Shown one piece after another: positions 5,961 through 9,438 of a stretch of 9,438 nucleotides of DNA. The position numbers were made by a program, and so were the translations under genes. Position 1 is the first letter of the stretch; each line of letters begins with the position of its first letter. The notes under the pieces are model-generated. The model was not told the origin of the DNA and did not search any database. It saw nothing but the letters and a program-made list of their open reading frames with translations. This DNA is from an uncultured Eubacteriales bacterium. GTDB lineage: Bacteria; Bacillota; Clostridia; Peptostreptococcales; Anaerovoracaceae. The stretch is taken from NCBI GenBank assembly GCA_902772685.1, contig CACYBO010000221.1, positions 1 to 9,438 on the forward strand, written 5' to 3'.

Positions 5961-7094
5961 ATGAGAATAGAAGAATTCGATTATGAATTGCCAAAAAGAT
6001 TAATAGCACAGAAGCCTGCGGGAAAACGTGATTCCTCAAGGCTTCTTGTTGTACACAGAGACAAAAAAGAAGACGGAAGCTGGGATGACATCAGGCTCGA
6101 GCACAGACATTTCTTCGACATCCTTGAATACCTGAAGGAGGGCGACTGTCTTGTGCTCAACGACAGCAAAGTCATACCAGCCCGTTTGTTCGGCCGCAAG
6201 GCGGTAAAGGACGCCGGAGGCAAGGGTGGATCCGGCAGAGAGGGCGGAGCCCATGTGGAGTTTTTGCTGATCAAAAGAGTTGGCGGCGGAGACACATGGG
6301 AGGTCATGGTCAGACCCGGACGAAGACTGAAACCGGGTGACGACGTCATCTTCAGCGGACCCGGGAGCGACATCCCTGAAGGACCGCTGCTCAACGCCCA
6401 TATCATCGATTTTGGGCAGGACGGCACGCGCATCGTGGAATTCGAATATGAAGGCATCTTCATGGAGCGGCTTGAAGAAATCGGCAGCATGCCCCTTCCG
6501 CCGTATATTGAGAGACCTTCGGGAGAGGACGATAAGGACCGGTACCAGACTGTCTACTGCAGGGAGGAAGGGTCTGTTGCAGCACCGACAGCAGGGCTGC
6601 ACTTCACGGAAGATCTTCTGGAAGAGGCAAAAGCAAAAGGCGTCGAACTGGCGTACGTGACACTGCATGTTGGCATCGGAACATTCCGCCCGGTCAAGGT
6701 CGAGAATATCGAAGAGCACCACATGCACTTTGAAGAATACTCGGTTCCGCAGGAAGCGGCTGATACCATCAACCGCGCCAAGCGGGAGGGCAGACGTGTC
6801 ATCAGCGTCGGCACCACGTCGACACGGACGGTGGAGAGCGCTGCGTACTACGATGAGGCGGCGGGATGCTGGCAGGTGCGCGCCGGTTCAGACAGCACCG
6901 GCATCTTCATCTATCCCGGATATGAGTGGAAGATCATAGATTCCCTGATAACGAATTTTCACCTGCCGAAATCAACGCTGCTGATGCTCATATCATCCCT
7001 CTACGACAGAGAAAAGATACTGGAAGTATATGAAGAGGCGGTGCGCGAGGAATACAGGTTTTTCTCCTACGGCGACGCCATGTTTATTGAATAG
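5961..7094 (+). CDS. queA: S-adenosylmethionine:tRNA ribosyltransferase-isomerase QueA
   Basis: QueA transfers and isomerises the ribosyl part of S-adenosylmethionine onto preQ1 in tRNA, making epoxyqueuosine at wobble position 34 of GUN-anticodon tRNAs. Conserved blocks: YELPKRLIAQKPA (8-20), LVLNDSKVIPARL (64-76), VRPGRRLKPGD (117-127), VAAPTAGLHFT (206-216), LHVGIGTFRPV (235-245), GTTSTRTVES (284-293) and TNFHLPKSTLLML (331-343). At 377 aa it is longer than the usual ~340-350. The extra length lies mostly in a glycine- and charge-rich stretch after the first domain strand (~81-97, AVKDAGGKGGSGREGG) and in small loop extensions; all conserved blocks are intact. AAGGA lies five bases before the ATG. 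Only 8 bp separate it from the following transporter gene, and tgt, the preceding enzyme of the pathway, comes next. Confidence 0.97.
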   Translation: MRIEEFDYELPKRLIAQKPAGKRDSSRLLVVHRDKKEDGSWDDIRLEHRHFFDILEYLKEGDCLVLNDSKVIPARLFGRKAVKDAGGKGGSGREGGAHVEFLLIKRVGGGDTWEVMVRPGRRLKPGDDVIFSGPGSDIPEGPLLNAHIIDFGQDGTRIVEFEYEGIFMERLEEIGSMPLPPYIERPSGEDDKDRYQTVYCREEGSVAAPTAGLHFTEDLLEEAKAKGVELAYVTLHVGIGTFRPVKVENIEEHHMHFEEYSVPQEAADTINRAKREGRRVISVGTTSTRTVESAAYYDEAAGCWQVRAGSDSTGIFIYPGYEWKIIDSLITNFHLPKSTLLMLISSLYDREKILEVYEEAVREEYRFFSYGDAMFIE

Positions 7095-7102
7095 ATAAGA
7101 TT

Positions 7103-8269
7103 ATGAAAGAATTTCTTTGGAAGACATTTGTCAAAGACTACGAAAACTACAAAGACCCGGAAGTGCGGGCCGGTTACACGAAACTGACAGGCGCTTTGGG
7201 CGTCATCGTGAACAGCGCGCTTTGCATTGTGAAGATCATTCTGGGATTCGCGATCCACTCCATCGCCGTCGTTGCCGACGGATTCCACGACTTTGCGGAC
7301 TCCTTGGCGGCGGTCATCACCCTGATTGCGTCTCATGTTTCCAGAAAACCGGCGGACAAGGAGCATCCGTACGGACACGCCAGAGTCGAGTATCTGGCCA
7401 GCCTGATGGTGTCGGCGATCATCTTCATCGTCGGCTATCAGCTGATGCGATCCTCCATCGACAAGATCATCCATCCGGAGCCGACCCACTTCACCTGGCT
7501 CATGGTCGGGTTTATGGTCTTTGCAATATTGCTCAAAGGCTCTCAGGCTCTGTTCGTCATTGCGACAGGCAGGCACATCAATTCTCTGCCGGTCGTCGCG
7601 GCGGGAACGGACAACCGCAACGACGTGATCACCAGTATCGTCATTGTGCTCGGAATGCTGTTGCATCATTTCACGGGAATTGATCTGGACGGTTACATGG
7701 GATGTCTCGTTTCGCTGTTCATCATCTTTACAGGTTTTCAGATCATACGGGAGACGGTTCACCCGCTGTTGGGCGAAGCGCCTGACAAGGAAACGGTGAA
7801 GCGAATAGAGGAAATTATCATGGAGGAACCGGAGGTTCTCGGCGCCCATGATATCATCATCTACAACTATGGACCGGGCAGGACCTATGGATCATTCCAT
7901 ATACAGGTGGATTCCCGCAAGGATCTTCTGTCGGCGCATACGATTATCGACAATATTGAACGCCGCCTGAAAGAGGAGATGAACTTCGACGCTGCGGGGC
8001 ATTTGGACCCGATCGTAATCGACGATCCGGAGAGACTGAAGGTGATCGACATTCTGGATAAGGTCGTTCCCGGCATTGAGGGCGTGGAGAGCTACCACGA
8101 CGTCCGCGTCATTCCGCGCAAAGACCACCAGCATGTGATATTTGATGTGGTGTTGGAGCCGGAAGCCCTAAAGAAAAAAGATGAAATCGCGGAGAAACTG
8201 ACGGAGATCCTCGAGGCAGAGGATGAAAGCTATCAGGTGATCGTCAATTTCGATCAGTCCTTTGTATAG
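7103..8269 (+). CDS. Cation diffusion facilitator (CDF) family metal exporter
   Basis: This is a predicted inner-membrane divalent metal/proton antiporter of 388 aa. Six membrane segments are visible, at roughly 29-50, 53-79, 97-115, 131-155, 162-187 and 197-213. The transport-site residues fit HxxxD in the second segment (H62, D66 within ADGFHDFAD) and DxxxD in the fifth (D170, D174 in TDNRND). The HPYGHARVEYLASL block (88-101) is typical of the family. After the usual cytoplasmic dimerisation domain (~215-305, ending AGHLDPI) there is a second ~80-aa domain (306-388, including FDVVLE) known in longer Firmicute CDF proteins. Aspartate in place of histidine in segment five is seen in manganese exporters, but the substrate is not settled by this. 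The ribosome binding site is weak, and the ATG lies 8 bp after the queA stop, so translation is probably coupled to queA. Confidence 0.93.
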   Translation: MKEFLWKTFVKDYENYKDPEVRAGYTKLTGALGVIVNSALCIVKIILGFAIHSIAVVADGFHDFADSLAAVITLIASHVSRKPADKEHPYGHARVEYLASLMVSAIIFIVGYQLMRSSIDKIIHPEPTHFTWLMVGFMVFAILLKGSQALFVIATGRHINSLPVVAAGTDNRNDVITSIVIVLGMLLHHFTGIDLDGYMGCLVSLFIIFTGFQIIRETVHPLLGEAPDKETVKRIEEIIMEEPEVLGAHDIIIYNYGPGRTYGSFHIQVDSRKDLLSAHTIIDNIERRLKEEMNFDAAGHLDPIVIDDPERLKVIDILDKVVPGIEGVESYHDVRVIPRKDHQHVIFDVVLEPEALKKKDEIAEKLTEILEAEDESYQVIVNFDQSFV

Positions 8270-8294
8270 AAAAACTGTTTAGATAGGAGAAACT

Positions 8295-9438
8295 ATGACA
8301 GCGGTAACATTTGATCTGCTCAAGACAGACAGCAGAACCAAAGCGCGCAGAGGCATTGTTCACACGCCTCACGGCGACATCCAGACGCCGATCTTCATGC
8401 CAGTCGGTACAGCGGCAACGGTAAAGGCTATGCGGCCGGAGCAGGTGGAAGAACTGGGCGCTCAGATTATTCTGAACAACACCTACCATCTCTATCTGCG
8501 GCCGGGTCATGAAATCGTGAAGGAAGCCGGCGGCTCCCACAAGTTCATGAACTGGAACAAACCGATTCTGACCGATAGCGGCGGATTCCAGGTCTTCAGC
8601 CTGGGCAAGATGCGAAAGATCTCAGAAGAGGGCGTGAAGTTCCAGTCCCACATCGACGGATCCCGCCACATGATTTCACCGGAGAAGTCTATGGAGATTC
8701 AGCACGCCCTCGGATCGGACATCATGATGGCGTTCGATGAATGCGCACCGTGGCCGGCGGAGCGGAGATATGTAGAGGAATCGCTGGAACTGACAACACG
8801 CTGGCTCGTACGCTGCAAGAAAGCCCACGAGGACTACGCAGCGTCTCTCGGCGGGGAGAGCCAGGTGCTGGGCGAGGGATGCAATCAGTCTCTGTTCGGC
8901 ATCATGCAGGGCGGCACCTACAAGGATCTGCGTGAGAGAAGTGCGGAACAGGTCGTAGCCATGGATCTTCCGGGATACGGCATCGGAGGGCTGTCTGTAG
9001 GCGAGCCGAAGGAACTGATGTATGAAGTCATGGACGATTGCGTGGAGCTTTTGCCGAAGGATAAACCGCGTTACCTGATGGGCGTCGGCAGTCCGGACTG
9101 CCTCTTCGAAGGTGTTGAGCGGGGAGTCGATATGTTCGACTGCGTTCTCCCGACGCGAATCGCGCGCCACGGCATGGCTATGACATCACAAGGCCGCGTG
9201 AACATCAAAAACAAGAAGTACGAGCGTGACTTCACGCCGCTGGACCCGAACTGCGACTGCTACACCTGTCGGAATTACAGCAGGGCATACCTGCGGCACC
9301 TGTTCAAGTGCGATGAGATCCTCTCTGCTATGCTGATGACGAATCACAATCTGCACTTCCTGATCAAGACCATGGAGAACATCAGACAGGCCATCGATGA
9401 AGATAGATTTCTGGAGTACAAGAAGGAGTTCTTTGATG
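8295..9438 (+). CDS. tgt: tRNA-guanine transglycosylase Tgt (3' end cut by window)
   Basis: Bacterial Tgt exchanges guanine 34 of GUN-anticodon tRNAs for preQ1, the step before QueA. No stop codon occurs before the window edge; 381 codons are visible, so only a few residues should be missing. Key features: TPIFMPVGTAATVKAM (31-46); LTDSGGFQVFSL with D94, the general base or substrate-binding aspartate; MAFDECAPWP with D148; IMQGGTY; GYGIGGLSVGEP; and FDCVLPTRIARHG with D282, the nucleophile position. The zinc site is complete: C320, C322 and C325 in CDCYTC, plus H351. AGGAG lies five bases before the ATG, 25 bp after the CDF gene, so the gene belongs to the queA-CDF-tgt unit. In Clostridia yajC and secDF often follow; they would be outside the window. 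Confidence 0.97.
   Translation, partial: MTAVTFDLLKTDSRTKARRGIVHTPHGDIQTPIFMPVGTAATVKAMRPEQVEELGAQIILNNTYHLYLRPGHEIVKEAGGSHKFMNWNKPILTDSGGFQVFSLGKMRKISEEGVKFQSHIDGSRHMISPEKSMEIQHALGSDIMMAFDECAPWPAERRYVEESLELTTRWLVRCKKAHEDYAASLGGESQVLGEGCNQSLFGIMQGGTYKDLRERSAEQVVAMDLPGYGIGGLSVGEPKELMYEVMDDCVELLPKDKPRYLMGVGSPDCLFEGVERGVDMFDCVLPTRIARHGMAMTSQGRVNIKNKKYERDFTPLDPNCDCYTCRNYSRAYLRHLFKCDEILSAMLMTNHNLHFLIKTMENIRQAIDEDRFLEYKKEFFD

Noticed and set aside
6036..6728. Minus-strand frame of 230 codons opposite queA
   Set aside because: It is antisense to conserved QueA blocks and has no domain or initiation signal.
7067..7849. Minus-strand frame of 260 codons opposite the CDF gene
   Set aside because: It is antisense to a clear six-segment membrane transporter, has a His/Arg/Asp-rich composition typical of antisense frames, and shows no motif.

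Overview
The window looks like chromosomal DNA from a bacterium of the phylum Bacillota, most likely class Clostridia. A RuvC resolvase is present (Bacilli generally use RecU instead). The argR-recN pair is in the Firmicute order, and the ruvCAB-queA-tgt order is typical of Clostridia. Base composition is moderate in the housekeeping genes and visibly more AT-rich in the first ~1.2 kb. No sporulation gene is visible. The spoIVB gene that usually follows recN in spore formers is absent, so the lineage may be a non-sporulating one or the locus may be rearranged. I cannot name a genus.

Layout. (1) Positions 1-206 hold a tandem array of a 75-bp unit (two full copies and one partial; it probably continues to the left). 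Each copy contains an inverted repeat and can fold into a long hairpin. (2) On the minus strand, 232-1104 encodes a 290-aa protein with a C-terminal PD-(D/E)XK-like nuclease domain, an AT-rich accessory gene. (3) On the minus strand, argR (arginine repressor) and recN (SMC-like repair ATPase) form a two-gene unit that ends at a clear intrinsic terminator at 1173-1225. (4) The 210-bp argR-ruvC intergenic region holds divergent extended -10 promoters, a LexA/SOS box placed inside the ruvC promoter, and a possible ARG box. (5) On the plus strand, ruvC-ruvA-ruvB encodes the complete Holliday-junction processing machine. (6) After a 113-bp gap with a candidate promoter come queA, a CDF-family metal exporter, and tgt, which runs off the right edge within a few codons of its expected end.

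How the genes fit together. The centre of the window is a DNA repair block. RecN acts early in double-strand break repair and RuvABC acts late, on Holliday junctions. The SOS box indicates that ruvCAB is induced by DNA damage through LexA. The right third is a queuosine tRNA-modification unit (Tgt inserts preQ1 at position 34, QueA adds the epoxycyclopentane ring) with a metal exporter inserted between the two enzymes. The left end is the only accessory-looking part.

Most of the window is conserved housekeeping DNA. I see no convincing new multi-gene system. The points most worth following up are the structured 75-bp repeat array next to the nuclease-like gene, the SOS box in the ruvC promoter, and the metal exporter in the queuosine operon.
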